NCBI GenBank assembly: GCA_026184295.1
Contig: JAHCJK010000018.1
Span: 1 to 53,220, forward strand
Direction: 5' to 3'
DNA: 53,220 nucleotides
Source: Planctomycetota bacterium
GTDB taxonomy: Bacteria > Planctomycetota > SZUA-567 > H5-PLA8
This document shows positions 1-7,117 of this stretch, in pieces; position 1 is the first letter of the stretch, and each line of letters begins with the position of its first letter. A program made the position numbers and the translations under genes. The notes below the pieces were generated by a model. That model made no database searches. It was not told where the DNA came from and worked only from the letters and a program-made list of their open reading frames with translations.

Positions 1-29
1 GCTGTGGTCGTTCCGGGACACCAGCGCCC

Positions 30-100
30 CCTCACCCTCAATCCCTCTCCCCCGCAACGGCGCGGGGGCGAGGGAAGGTGGGAGCCGTAGGGGGATGGTG
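30..100. repeat. GC-rich imperfect inverted repeat, intergenic
   Basis: A C/T-rich left half (CCCTCACCCTC, CCCTCTCCCCC) is followed by a G-rich right half (GCGGGGGCGAGGGAAGGTGGG), so the strand can fold into an imperfect hairpin. Elements of this composition are common as dispersed intergenic repeats in GC-rich genomes. Nothing in the segment looks coding. Confidence 0.5.
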
Positions 101-121
101 CACGCACCGATTCTCTGCGCT

Positions 122-269
122 TCTCCGCGCACGAAAGAGCGCTTCACCGGGCACAAAAGAGCGCTTCTCCGGACACGAAAGAGCGCTTGTCTGCGCACGA
201 AAGAGCGCTTCTCCGGACACGAAAGAGCGCTTCTCCGGGCACAAAAGAGCGCTCTTCCGCGCATGAAAG
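122..269. repeat. 22-bp tandem repeat, about 6.5 copies
   Basis: The unit is close to TCCGGACACGAAAGAGCGCTTC. Six full units and one partial unit follow each other with no spacers; copies differ at a few positions (GCGC/GGGC/GGAC before ACGAAAG or ACAAAAG). Each unit carries the self-complementary AGCGCT. The 22-bp period is not a multiple of three, so copies cannot encode a constant peptide repeat. No gene is supported between position 1 and 440; outside this array and the upstream inverted repeat I see nothing else there. Confidence 0.85.
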
Positions 270-440
270 ATGGGACATGCGCACGGAAGACGGTAACTAT
301 TGGCAAGCCGCTCGAGGCGACCATCGGCAAGGCATGGAAAAGGTCTCGACCGCGGACTATTCGGAAGAGCATGGTTGATTCGCTGGCAGGGGGGCTTCTA
401 CAATCCTCCGATTCGTATTGAGCATCCAGGCGAGGCCGGT

Positions 441-806
441 ATGGGCCATCTAAATTCCACGCAGCGAACTCGGGCGCGACGGCTGCGGCGCGATGCGACT
501 CCGACGGAAACCATGTTGTGGGCGATGCTGCGGAACCGCGGCGTGGGCGGCTTCAAATTCCGCCGTCAGGTGCCCATCGGGCCGTTCGTCGCGGACTTCT
601 GCTGCCTGCGCGTGAAGCTGGTCGTCGAGATCGACGGGACCACGCATCACGGGCGCGAGGCCGCCGATCGGAAGCGGAGCGGGTACCTGTGGTCGAAGGG
701 CTACGCGGTGATCCGTTTCAAAGACGAGGACGTGTACGGCCGCGAAGACTGGGTGCTGGAGAAGATTGAAGAGAAGTGCAAGGCGTTGGCCCGCCAGCGT
801 GGCTGA
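441..806 (+). CDS. DUF559 family nuclease-like protein
   Basis: A 121-residue protein of the DUF559 family, a small restriction-endonuclease-like fold related to very-short-patch-repair nucleases. Visible family marks are PTETMLW at residues 21-27, the FRRQ segment at 40-43, DF at 52-53, VVEIDG with E63 and D65, tandem histidines at 69-70, and the GYAVIRF strand near 87-93. The acidic residues at 52, 63 and 65 would form the metal site of a PD-(D/E)XK-type core (family knowledge, not shown here). The start at ATG 441 is chosen because the family homology begins there; the upstream in-frame codons are not family-like. Only a weak purine-rich stretch precedes it. The gene stands alone, and its biological role is unknown; such genes often sit near repeats or mobile DNA. 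Confidence 0.8.
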   Translation: MGHLNSTQRTRARRLRRDATPTETMLWAMLRNRGVGGFKFRRQVPIGPFVADFCCLRVKLVVEIDGTTHHGREAADRKRSGYLWSKGYAVIRFKDEDVYGREDWVLEKIEEKCKALARQRG

Positions 807-971
807 GTCCGTTTTCTTGCCAAGCGATGAATCGAAGCACGGGTACTGAGCCCGACCAGAGCCCGCGGGCCGAAAGCCGTCAAACGTTGGGCGGCGTTCG
901 GCCCTTTTCATACGGGCGGCGGTAGGCATACAGTACTCGTTCCGCAACGGACTCTGGGGGATCACGCCACG

Positions 972-2366
972 ATGGCCTCGCGACCGAATGTCATCTTCTG
1001 CATGTGCGACGAACTGCGCGCGTTCGAAGTCGGCTGCTACGGGCATCCGACGATTCGCACGCCGAACATCGACGCGCTGGCGGCGTCGGGGGTGCGCTTC
1101 GAGACCGCGGTGAGCAACAACCCGGTCTGCATGCCGGCGCGGAGCATCGTGCTGTCGGGGCAGTACAGTCGCACCTGCTGCGGGCATCTGGGGAACTCGG
1201 TCCACAAAGTCGTGGACGGGCGCCACATCATGCCGCAGTGGCCGGTGCCGAAGTGGCGGCAGGTCAAGCAGCCCACGGTCGCGCACGCATTTCGCGACGC
1301 CGGCTACGCCACGGCGGCGATCGGGAAGTGGCACGTCGAGGCCTGGCCGGACGAACTCGGCTTCGGCCACTACAACATCCCCGCGGTGCAGCACGCGCAT
1401 TCGGCGCAGTGGTTCTGCGAGGACGGCGGGGCACTGCACGCGCCGCCGGGGTACTCGGTGGAGTACGAACTCGAACGCGTCGTCGGATATCTGGACGAGC
1501 GCGCGCGCGACCAGGAACCCTTCTTCCTTTATTACAACATCTCGCCGCCGCACATGCCGCTGGCCGACGCGCCGGAGCGCATCCGCGAGATGTATGCGCG
1601 GGAGGACGTGATCGCGCGTCCGAACGTGCGCGAGGCCGACCTGAAGGATCCGGCGAACCAGTTCCTGATCTACCTGTGGGACTACCGCTACTACCGCGAC
1701 TTTTTGCCGTATACGCGCACGCTGCCCGAGGGCTGCGACCTGCGCAAGATTCACGCCATGTACATGGGCCTGACCACGTGGGTGGACGAGACGGTGGGCA
1801 AGCTGACGACCGCGCTGCGCGAACGGGGCATGGACGGGGACACGGTCGTGATCTTCACGTCCGACCACGGCGACAACATGGGCAGCTTCGGGCGCATGGG
1901 CAAGGCGACGCTGAACGAGGAATCGATCCGCATTCCGCTTTGCGTAAGCGGCCCGGGGATTGCGCGCGGCCACGCGAGCGCCCGGGTGGCCTCGCTGGTG
2001 GACCTGGCCCCGACGATGCTCGAACTGGCCGGCGTGCCCGTGCCCGCGCACATGCAGGGGCGCAGCGTGGCGGCGGCGCTGCGCGGCGAGGCGCCGGACC
2101 CGGCGGAGAACTACGCGCTGATCGAGACCACCGGCGATGGCTGCGGCATCCGCACGCCGACGCACCTGCTGGGCCTGCCCTGGGGTTCCAGCCCGCGCGA
2201 CGTGGGCGAGCGGCCGCATTACCTGTTCGACCTCACCCGCGACCCGTACGAACTCGAGAATCTGGCCGAGCGCGAAGGCGCCTCGCCGCTCGCGAAGGAT
2301 TTGGAAGCGCGTCTGCGCGGGTGGCTCGAGCGGACGCCGTGGGGGACGATCGGGCCGGAAGCGTAG
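972..2366 (+). CDS. sulfatase, type I (formylglycine-dependent)
   Basis: A 464-residue member of the alkaline-phosphatase-superfamily sulfatases, which hydrolyse sulfate esters. The active-site signature CMPAR starts at Cys53, the residue converted to formylglycine by a maturase not found in this window. The N-terminal metal motif is CDELR (residues 12-16) rather than the commoner DDQ type, so one of the usual paired aspartates is replaced. The second metal motif is SDHGDN near residues 297-302. No signal peptide is evident: the protein begins MASRPNVIF directly at the first core strand, so it looks cytoplasmic unless the start is wrong. A GGGGGA ribosome site lies about 10 nt upstream of ATG 972. 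The substrate, such as a sulfated glycan, cannot be read from the sequence. Confidence 0.9.
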   Translation: MASRPNVIFCMCDELRAFEVGCYGHPTIRTPNIDALAASGVRFETAVSNNPVCMPARSIVLSGQYSRTCCGHLGNSVHKVVDGRHIMPQWPVPKWRQVKQPTVAHAFRDAGYATAAIGKWHVEAWPDELGFGHYNIPAVQHAHSAQWFCEDGGALHAPPGYSVEYELERVVGYLDERARDQEPFFLYYNISPPHMPLADAPERIREMYAREDVIARPNVREADLKDPANQFLIYLWDYRYYRDFLPYTRTLPEGCDLRKIHAMYMGLTTWVDETVGKLTTALRERGMDGDTVVIFTSDHGDNMGSFGRMGKATLNEESIRIPLCVSGPGIARGHASARVASLVDLAPTMLELAGVPVPAHMQGRSVAAALRGEAPDPAENYALIETTGDGCGIRTPTHLLGLPWGSSPRDVGERPHYLFDLTRDPYELENLAEREGASPLAKDLEARLRGWLERTPWGTIGPEA

Positions 2367-2456
2367 CGACGGGCCGGGTCCCGTGGGGCTGACCAGCATT
2401 TCAGGCCGGTGGGGTATGCCGCCCTTGCAGGGCTCCACCCTTGGGCGCATTCACAC

Positions 2457-2500
2457 CCAGGGCTGACGCCCTGGGCTACATTCTTGCGCCGCTACGCGGC
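2457..2500. repeat. Palindromic intergenic repeat with two stem-loops
   Basis: CCCAGGGC-TGAC-GCCCTGGG at 2457-2476 is a perfect 8-bp stem with a 4-nt loop. GCCGC-TAC-GCGGC at 2488-2500 is a second small stem. The preceding GCAGGGC and CCCTTGGGCGC segments belong to the same style of element. I recognise the wording of this element as one that recurs between genes in PVC genomes (recalled, not searched). It is followed directly by the simple-sequence array. Confidence 0.6.
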
Positions 2501-2504
2501 TGAC

Positions 2505-2900
2505 GGCCACGACCACAACCACAGCAACGACTACGGCAACGACCACGGCGACGACCACGGCAACGACCACGGCGACGACCACGGCAACGACCACGGCGAC
2601 GACCACGGCAACGACCACAGCAACGACCACAGCAACGACCACGGCAACGACCACAGCAACGACTACGGCAACGACCACGGCGACGACCACGGCAACGACC
2701 ACAGCAACGACCACGGCAACGACCACGGCCACGGCCACGGCCACGGCCACGGCCACGGCCACGGCCACGACACGGTCACGGACACGGACACGGCGGATAC
2801 AGCAACGACCACGACACGGGCACGACCGCGGTAACGGATACGGCAACGGCAACGGCAACGACCACGGCGACGGATATTCGGCAACGGCCACGGCAGACTA
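2505..2900. repeat. Hexamer/dodecamer simple-sequence array (NACGRC-type)
   Basis: About 400 bp built from hexamers such as AACGAC, CACGGC, GACGAC and CACAGC, first as 12-bp units (AACGACCACGGC alternating with GACGACCACGGC) and then as pure CACGGC repeats near 2722-2768, degrading after 2770. The plus strand is almost devoid of T across the array. It keeps reading frames open on both strands, giving Asn-Asp-His-Gly repeats on plus and Val/Ala repeats on minus, but I do not call either a gene. The whole 2367-3043 gap holds this array, the stem-loop repeat before it, and the promoter region of the AraC gene. Confidence 0.85.
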
Positions 2901-3043
2901 CATGATGCGGGTGCGGCTGGCGGCAGGGGTGGGATATTTTACGGCCGCCGGTTGGCGCACGGCTGGGGGCTTCGCCCGGACTTCGCGGAAATGGGAAATC
3001 GGCGTAGAATGCGGCTTCGTGTCCGCTCCTCCTGGAGGCGTGC

Positions 3044-3979
3044 ATGGCCGATTCGCTGCTCACGATACTCACCGGACAACTGGTCCCGGCGCTCGAAGCG
3101 CTGACGCCCGAGCGGCTGGTGCTGCCGCACGAGGCCGGCAAGGCTTCGGTGGGCGCGTTTCCGGGCGGCGGCGGGTCGGCGCGCGAGGAGGCGCTCGACG
3201 CCGGCGAGGACGTGCCGGGCTTCGGGTACTCGTACGGCAGCCACGCGGGGCTGGAACTGATCTTTGGCGTGCACGGGCGCGCGGAACTGGCGATGGCCGG
3301 GCGGCGCTACACGCTCGCGGAAGGCGACGTCGCCATCGTGCCATCGGGCGTCCCGCATCTCGAACGGCTGCACAGCCGCCAGCAGGGCTACCACCTGCTC
3401 TGGCTGTGCGTCGCGCCGGACCGCCTGGCGATGCATTCGTCCTCCTACAGCCGCGGGAACCGCTTTCAGCTTGTGCGCGGCGCCTCGATCCCGCGCTGCG
3501 GGGCGATCGGGCGCTGCTTCGAGGCCGCGGCGGAAGAAGCGGCGGAACGCGGGACGCTGTGGTTCCAGCTCGTGCGCGCGCGGCTGCTGGAAGGCCTGGT
3601 GCTGGCGGCGCGCCACATCCAGGAAAACGGCCCGGGGCAGGATCCGATGAAGTCGCGGCAGAGCACCGTGGACGTTGCGAAGGTGTTCCTGCAATCGCAC
3701 TTCAGCCAGGAACTGACGCTTGATGCGATCGCGAAGGAAGTCTTCCTGAGCCCCAACTATTTCAGCTCGCTCTTCACGCAGACGGAAGGCAAGACCGTCT
3801 TCGAGTACCTGCACGAGGTCCGCATCGACGAGGCCAAGCGGCTGCTGGCCGAGACCGACCTGCCGGTGCGCCAGATCGCGCGTCGCGTCGGCATCCCGTC
3901 GCCCTCCTATTTCTGCCGTCTCTTCCGCCGCACGGCGGGGAAATCCGCCAAGGACTACCGGACCGGCGCGCGACCGTAA
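3044..3979 (+). CDS. AraC family transcriptional regulator
   Basis: A 311-residue regulator. The first half carries a cupin-type sensor segment (GRAELAMAGRRYTLAEGDVA, then PSGVPH) that would bind a small ligand. The C-terminal 95 or so residues are the AraC double helix-turn-helix domain, with LTLDAIAKEVFLSPNYFSSLF as the first HTH and VRQIARRVGIPSPSYFCRLF as the second, followed by the usual FRRTAGKSAKDYR end. ATG 3044 follows a GGAGG ribosome site about 6 nt away. It lies 88 bp upstream of the ceramidase-like gene on the same strand, and that gap has 10-bp-phased direct repeats, so it probably regulates its neighbour. The ligand is unknown. Confidence 0.93.
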   Translation: MADSLLTILTGQLVPALEALTPERLVLPHEAGKASVGAFPGGGGSAREEALDAGEDVPGFGYSYGSHAGLELIFGVHGRAELAMAGRRYTLAEGDVAIVPSGVPHLERLHSRQQGYHLLWLCVAPDRLAMHSSSYSRGNRFQLVRGASIPRCGAIGRCFEAAAEEAAERGTLWFQLVRARLLEGLVLAARHIQENGPGQDPMKSRQSTVDVAKVFLQSHFSQELTLDAIAKEVFLSPNYFSSLFTQTEGKTVFEYLHEVRIDEAKRLLAETDLPVRQIARRVGIPSPSYFCRLFRRTAGKSAKDYRTGARP

Positions 3980-4030
3980 GATCGGGCAAGCCGCGGCGGC
4001 GAAATCGGTAAAAAGTGCCACGGGCTCCGC

Positions 4031-4053
4031 TGTATCCTTTTGTATCGGGATAC
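4031..4053 (+). promoter_or_regulatory. Direct and inverted repeats, candidate AraC-type operator
   Basis: TGTATC occurs at 4031 and again at 4041, exactly one helical turn apart, and GTATCC (4032-4037) is the inverted copy of GGATAC (4048-4053). The site sits immediately upstream of the GGAGG ribosome site of the ceramidase-like gene and just downstream of the AraC gene. Phased direct repeats are typical of AraC-family half-sites; the assignment to this regulator is inference. Confidence 0.4.
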
Positions 4054-4067
4054 GGAGGAGCCAAGGC

Positions 4068-5324
4068 ATGGACGCATTCTCGCAGGGCATGCTCGCGGGC
4101 ACGGCGCACACGACCATCAACCCGCGGCCCGGCGCGCCGCTGATCGGGTACCCCAGCGACCGCCCCAACACGGGCATCGAGTACGGACTCTTCGCGCGCG
4201 CGGCCGTCTTCGGGCGACCGAAGGAAGACCGCCCGGCCGCGGCGCTGCTCGCGCTGGACACGCTCGGCACGAACGCGGGCCTGGTGGCCGAAATCCGCAT
4301 GCGCGCGGCGCAGGCGCTGCCGGGGCTGGAACCTTCCGCGATCATGGTGGCCGCGACGCATACGCACTCGGCCCCGACGCTCGACCCGTTTCGCAAAAAC
4401 AGGTGCACTTCGGCGCCCGATCCGGCCTACCGCGGCGAGGTGCTGGAGGCTTCCGTCGCGGCGCTGCGCGCGGCGTGGCAGGCGCGCGAACACGTGCTCG
4501 TGCGCGCGGGGCTGACCGAGGCGAAACTGGGCCACAACCGCCGCGCGGTCAGCGCCGAAGGCGTCGCGACGAACGAGTGGCTCGACCCGGACGGCCGGCA
4601 CCGCGGGTACTTCAATCCCAGCGTGCGCTTCCTGGCCTTCCAGCACGCGGCCACGGGGCGGCTGTGCCTGCTGCTTTCGATGTACGGGTGCCATCCGGTC
4701 ACGCTCGGGCAGGGCAACACGGTGGCGAGCGCCGATTATCCCGGCTGGATGATCCGCACGCTGGAGGCGCGCCTGGGGGCTCCGGCGATCCACGTCACCG
4801 GCGCGGCGGCGAACATCAATCCGCGCGAAGGGCTTTTTGCCGACCCGGGCCAGGCGCGGCCGATGGGCGAAGCCCTCGCGAAGGCGATCGAGAGTGCGCT
4901 TCCGCACGCGCGGCGCATCGATGCGAGCGTCATCGCCGCTCATGCGGAGACCCTGACGCTGACCCTGGGGCCGGACGCGCGCGAAAACTACACCGCACGC
5001 GCGGCGCAGAGCCGCGACGGGCGCACCCTGGACTCGGAAGTGCAGGCGCTGCGGCTGGGCGAAGCGGTGCTGGTCGGCGCGCCGGGCGAACTCTTTGCCG
5101 AGATCGGGGTCGCGATCGAGAACGGCTCGCCGTTCGATCCGACCATCGTGGTCGGCTACGCCAACGACAACCTGGGGTACCTCTGCACGGAGGCCGCGAT
5201 GCGCGAAGGCGGCTACGAGGCACGCAACGTCCTCACCCCCGATGCCGAACGGCCCATATGCGAGGCCGCGCGGCGCGCGATCGAAGCCGTGTCGGCCGGC
5301 CGCCCCGCGGCGGCGCTGGCGTAA
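4068..5324 (+). CDS. neutral/alkaline ceramidase-like protein
   Basis: A 418-residue protein resembling the N-terminal catalytic region of neutral/alkaline non-lysosomal ceramidases. Visible marks are the metal-binding-type THTHS at residues 97-101, YGCHP at 206-210 and GAAANINPRE near 245-254. In true neutral ceramidases the corresponding block is close to GDVSPN and carries the nucleophilic serine; here it reads ANINPR with no serine, so ceramide hydrolysis is doubtful. It is also shorter than full ceramidases (about 650-750 residues) and lacks the C-terminal Ig-like domain. There is no signal peptide. GGAGG precedes ATG 4068. Short ceramidase-like proteins of this type are frequent in planctomycetes, where their substrate is unknown. 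The neighbours are an AraC regulator and a DegT aminotransferase. Confidence 0.75.
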   Translation: MDAFSQGMLAGTAHTTINPRPGAPLIGYPSDRPNTGIEYGLFARAAVFGRPKEDRPAAALLALDTLGTNAGLVAEIRMRAAQALPGLEPSAIMVAATHTHSAPTLDPFRKNRCTSAPDPAYRGEVLEASVAALRAAWQAREHVLVRAGLTEAKLGHNRRAVSAEGVATNEWLDPDGRHRGYFNPSVRFLAFQHAATGRLCLLLSMYGCHPVTLGQGNTVASADYPGWMIRTLEARLGAPAIHVTGAAANINPREGLFADPGQARPMGEALAKAIESALPHARRIDASVIAAHAETLTLTLGPDARENYTARAAQSRDGRTLDSEVQALRLGEAVLVGAPGELFAEIGVAIENGSPFDPTIVVGYANDNLGYLCTEAAMREGGYEARNVLTPDAERPICEAARRAIEAVSAGRPAAALA

Positions 5325-5407
5325 GAACGGTCCATCATTCGTTTCGAATCGTAGAAAAGGACACGGGGTCCGGGGGTATTTTACCCGGGAACCCAAGGAG
5401 AAATCGC

Positions 5408-6709
5408 ATGCGCGCACCGAACCTGACCGTCCAATCCAAGCCCGTCATTCTCGGCGGCCCGCCGATTCCCGGCGCGAAGGCCCGCGCCCCGTGGCCCGTG
5501 CACGGCGCGCCCGAACGCAAGGCGCTGCTGGGCGTGCTCCGGAGCGGCAAGTGGTGGCGCGGCGGGACGCGCAAGGAAATGGAAAGCAGCGTGACGGGCG
5601 CGTTCGAAAAGGCCTACGCGCGCTGGCACGGCACGCGCCACGGCATGTGCGTCACCAACGGCACGGCCGCGCTGGAACTGGCGCTGCGCGCCGGCGGGGT
5701 CGAGGCCGGCGACGAAGTGATCGTCCCGTCGCTCAGCTTCGTGGTCAGCGCCACGGCGGCCCCGCTGGTGGGCGGCGTGCCGGTCTTCGCCGACGCGGAC
5801 CCCGAGACCTACCAGATGTCGGCGGATTCCATCGAGGCGCTGATCACGCGGCGCACGCGCGCGATCGTGCTCGTCCATTACGCGGGCTACCCCGCGGACC
5901 TGGACCGCATTACGAAGCTCGCGCGCAAGCACCGCCTGCTGCTGGTCGAAGACTGCGCCCACGCGCAGGGTTCGCAGTGGCGCGGCAAGGGCGTGGGCGG
6001 CTGGGGCGACGCCGGCTGCTTCAGCTTCCAGATGAGCAAGGCGCTGGCCGCGGGCGAAGGCGGCATCGTGCTCAGCAACAGCGACGTGCTGGCCGAAAAG
6101 ATTTACAGCTACCACCACCTGGGCCGGATCGAGTCGCAGGGCTTCTACGACTTCCACCGCCTGGCGTGGAACCTGCGCATGACCGAATGGCAGGGCGCGA
6201 TCCTGGGCGAGCAGCTCAAGCGCGCCAAGATCCAGACGCTGGAAAAGATGCGCAACGCGGCGCGCCTGACCAGGCGGCTGGAAGAGATCGGCGGGCTGCG
6301 CGCGCTGAAGGCCGACGCGCGCATCACGCGGCGCGGCTACTACTTTTACGTGCTGCGCTACGACGCCCATGCCTTTGCCGGGCTGCCGCGCAAGGATTTC
6401 CTCGCCGCGCTGCACGCCGAAGGCCTGCCCGTGGGCAGCGGCTACGGGCGCGCGATCCAGCACAACCCGGTCTTCGCGGAGATGCGCGGGCGCGGCGGAA
6501 AGAGCGTGCTGGCCGGCGCGCACACGCCCGTCGCCGACCGGCTCTGCGCCGAGGAACAACTGACGATCGGGCACACCTGCCTGCTCTCGCGCCCGCTGGT
6601 GGATGCCTTCGCCGATGCCGTGGAACGCATCAAGGCGCACGCGCCGGAACTGGCCGCGCGCGCCCGGGAACAGGCCAAGCCGGCCGCGAAAAAGAAAAAG
6701 TCCGCGTAG
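5408..6709 (+). CDS. DegT/DnrJ/EryC1/StrS family PLP aminotransferase
   Basis: A 433-residue PLP-dependent aminotransferase of the sugar-aminotransferase type, which usually transaminates keto-sugars for aminosugar or cell-surface glycan synthesis. Core marks are NGTAALE at 84-90, the cofactor-binding aspartate in LLLVEDCAHAQG (D182), and the Schiff-base lysine K211 in SFQMSK followed by GEGG. The protein ends in an unusual Lys/Ala tail (AAKKKKSA). ATG 5408 follows AAGGAG. Just upstream, GGGTA-TTT-TACCC (5374-5386) forms a small leader hairpin. It follows the ceramidase-like gene by 83 bp on the same strand and may be cotranscribed. The stop codon lies in the loop of a terminator hairpin. The exact sugar substrate cannot be told. 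Confidence 0.9.
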   Translation: MRAPNLTVQSKPVILGGPPIPGAKARAPWPVHGAPERKALLGVLRSGKWWRGGTRKEMESSVTGAFEKAYARWHGTRHGMCVTNGTAALELALRAGGVEAGDEVIVPSLSFVVSATAAPLVGGVPVFADADPETYQMSADSIEALITRRTRAIVLVHYAGYPADLDRITKLARKHRLLLVEDCAHAQGSQWRGKGVGGWGDAGCFSFQMSKALAAGEGGIVLSNSDVLAEKIYSYHHLGRIESQGFYDFHRLAWNLRMTEWQGAILGEQLKRAKIQTLEKMRNAARLTRRLEEIGGLRALKADARITRRGYYFYVLRYDAHAFAGLPRKDFLAALHAEGLPVGSGYGRAIQHNPVFAEMRGRGGKSVLAGAHTPVADRLCAEEQLTIGHTCLLSRPLVDAFADAVERIKAHAPELAARAREQAKPAAKKKKSA

Positions 6710-6725
6710 GTCGCGGACTTTTCCG
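6691..6725. terminator. Bidirectional intrinsic terminator
   Basis: AAAAGTCCGCG (6696-6706) pairs perfectly with CGCGGACTTTT (6712-6722) around a 5-nt loop that contains the TAG stop of the aminotransferase gene. The run of T on the plus side and the A-rich left flank (T-rich when read from the minus strand) let it serve both the upstream plus gene and the convergent minus operon. Confidence 0.8.
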
Positions 6726-6755
6726 GAGGTCGCTGGGTTGCGCCGGAGGCGCGGG

Positions 6756-7082
6756 TCAGTTCGCGTCGTGGGCGCCGACGGGGCCGGCCGCGCTGTACAG
6801 CGCCTCGGCCCAGGCGGGGGCGGCCTCGCCGTACTGGTTGCGGAAGCCGGCGTTGAAGAGCAGCGCGATCTGGTCGCGCACTTGGCGTTCCAGGCCGGCC
6901 AGGGTCATCGCGTTGCCGCTCGCGTAGCAGGTCTCGTCGGCGAAGAAGTCGGTGAGCTGGTAGTACCACAGGTTCACCCCCGGCTGGACCCAGGCTTCCA
7001 CGAAAAGCAGGAGGCCGTCGCGCCCAAAAAGCGCGACGCGGCGTTCCTGTGCGATCTCGTGCCACGCGGGTTGAAAGTCCAT
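6756..7082 (-). CDS. hypothetical protein, last gene of pseudopilin operon
   Basis: A 108-residue protein that I do not recognise. It is rich in aromatic residues at the N-terminal side (MDFQPAWHEI, LWYYQLTDFF) and looks like a compact alpha/beta or helical cytoplasmic protein, with no signal peptide or membrane segment. ATG 7082 lies 35 bp after the stop of the zinc-ribbon gene and on the same strand, so it is probably the distal gene of the seven-gene operon that begins near 14438. A bidirectional terminator follows about 30 bp downstream. The codon usage matches its neighbours (GC-rich third positions), which supports it being real. No function is offered. Confidence 0.6.
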   Translation of the reverse strand: MDFQPAWHEIAQERRVALFGRDGLLLFVEAWVQPGVNLWYYQLTDFFADETCYASGNAMTLAGLERQVRDQIALLFNAGFRNQYGEAAPAWAEALYSAAGPVGAHDAN

Positions 7083-7117
7083 AGCGGTCGGGCTCCGTCT
7101 CTCGGGGTGCGCCTCGG

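Noticed and set aside
122..269. CRISPR array
   Set aside because: Units are contiguous with no spacers, and no cas gene is in the window.
450..2450. A 666-residue open frame opposite the DUF559 and sulfatase genes
   Set aside because: Antisense shadow with Arg/Val/His-rich low-complexity sequence and no recognisable domain.
2409..2834. Open frame encoding an Asn-Asp-His-Gly repeat peptide
   Set aside because: It is wholly a product of the stem-loop repeat and the hexamer array, has no ribosome site, and the antisense strand is equally open.
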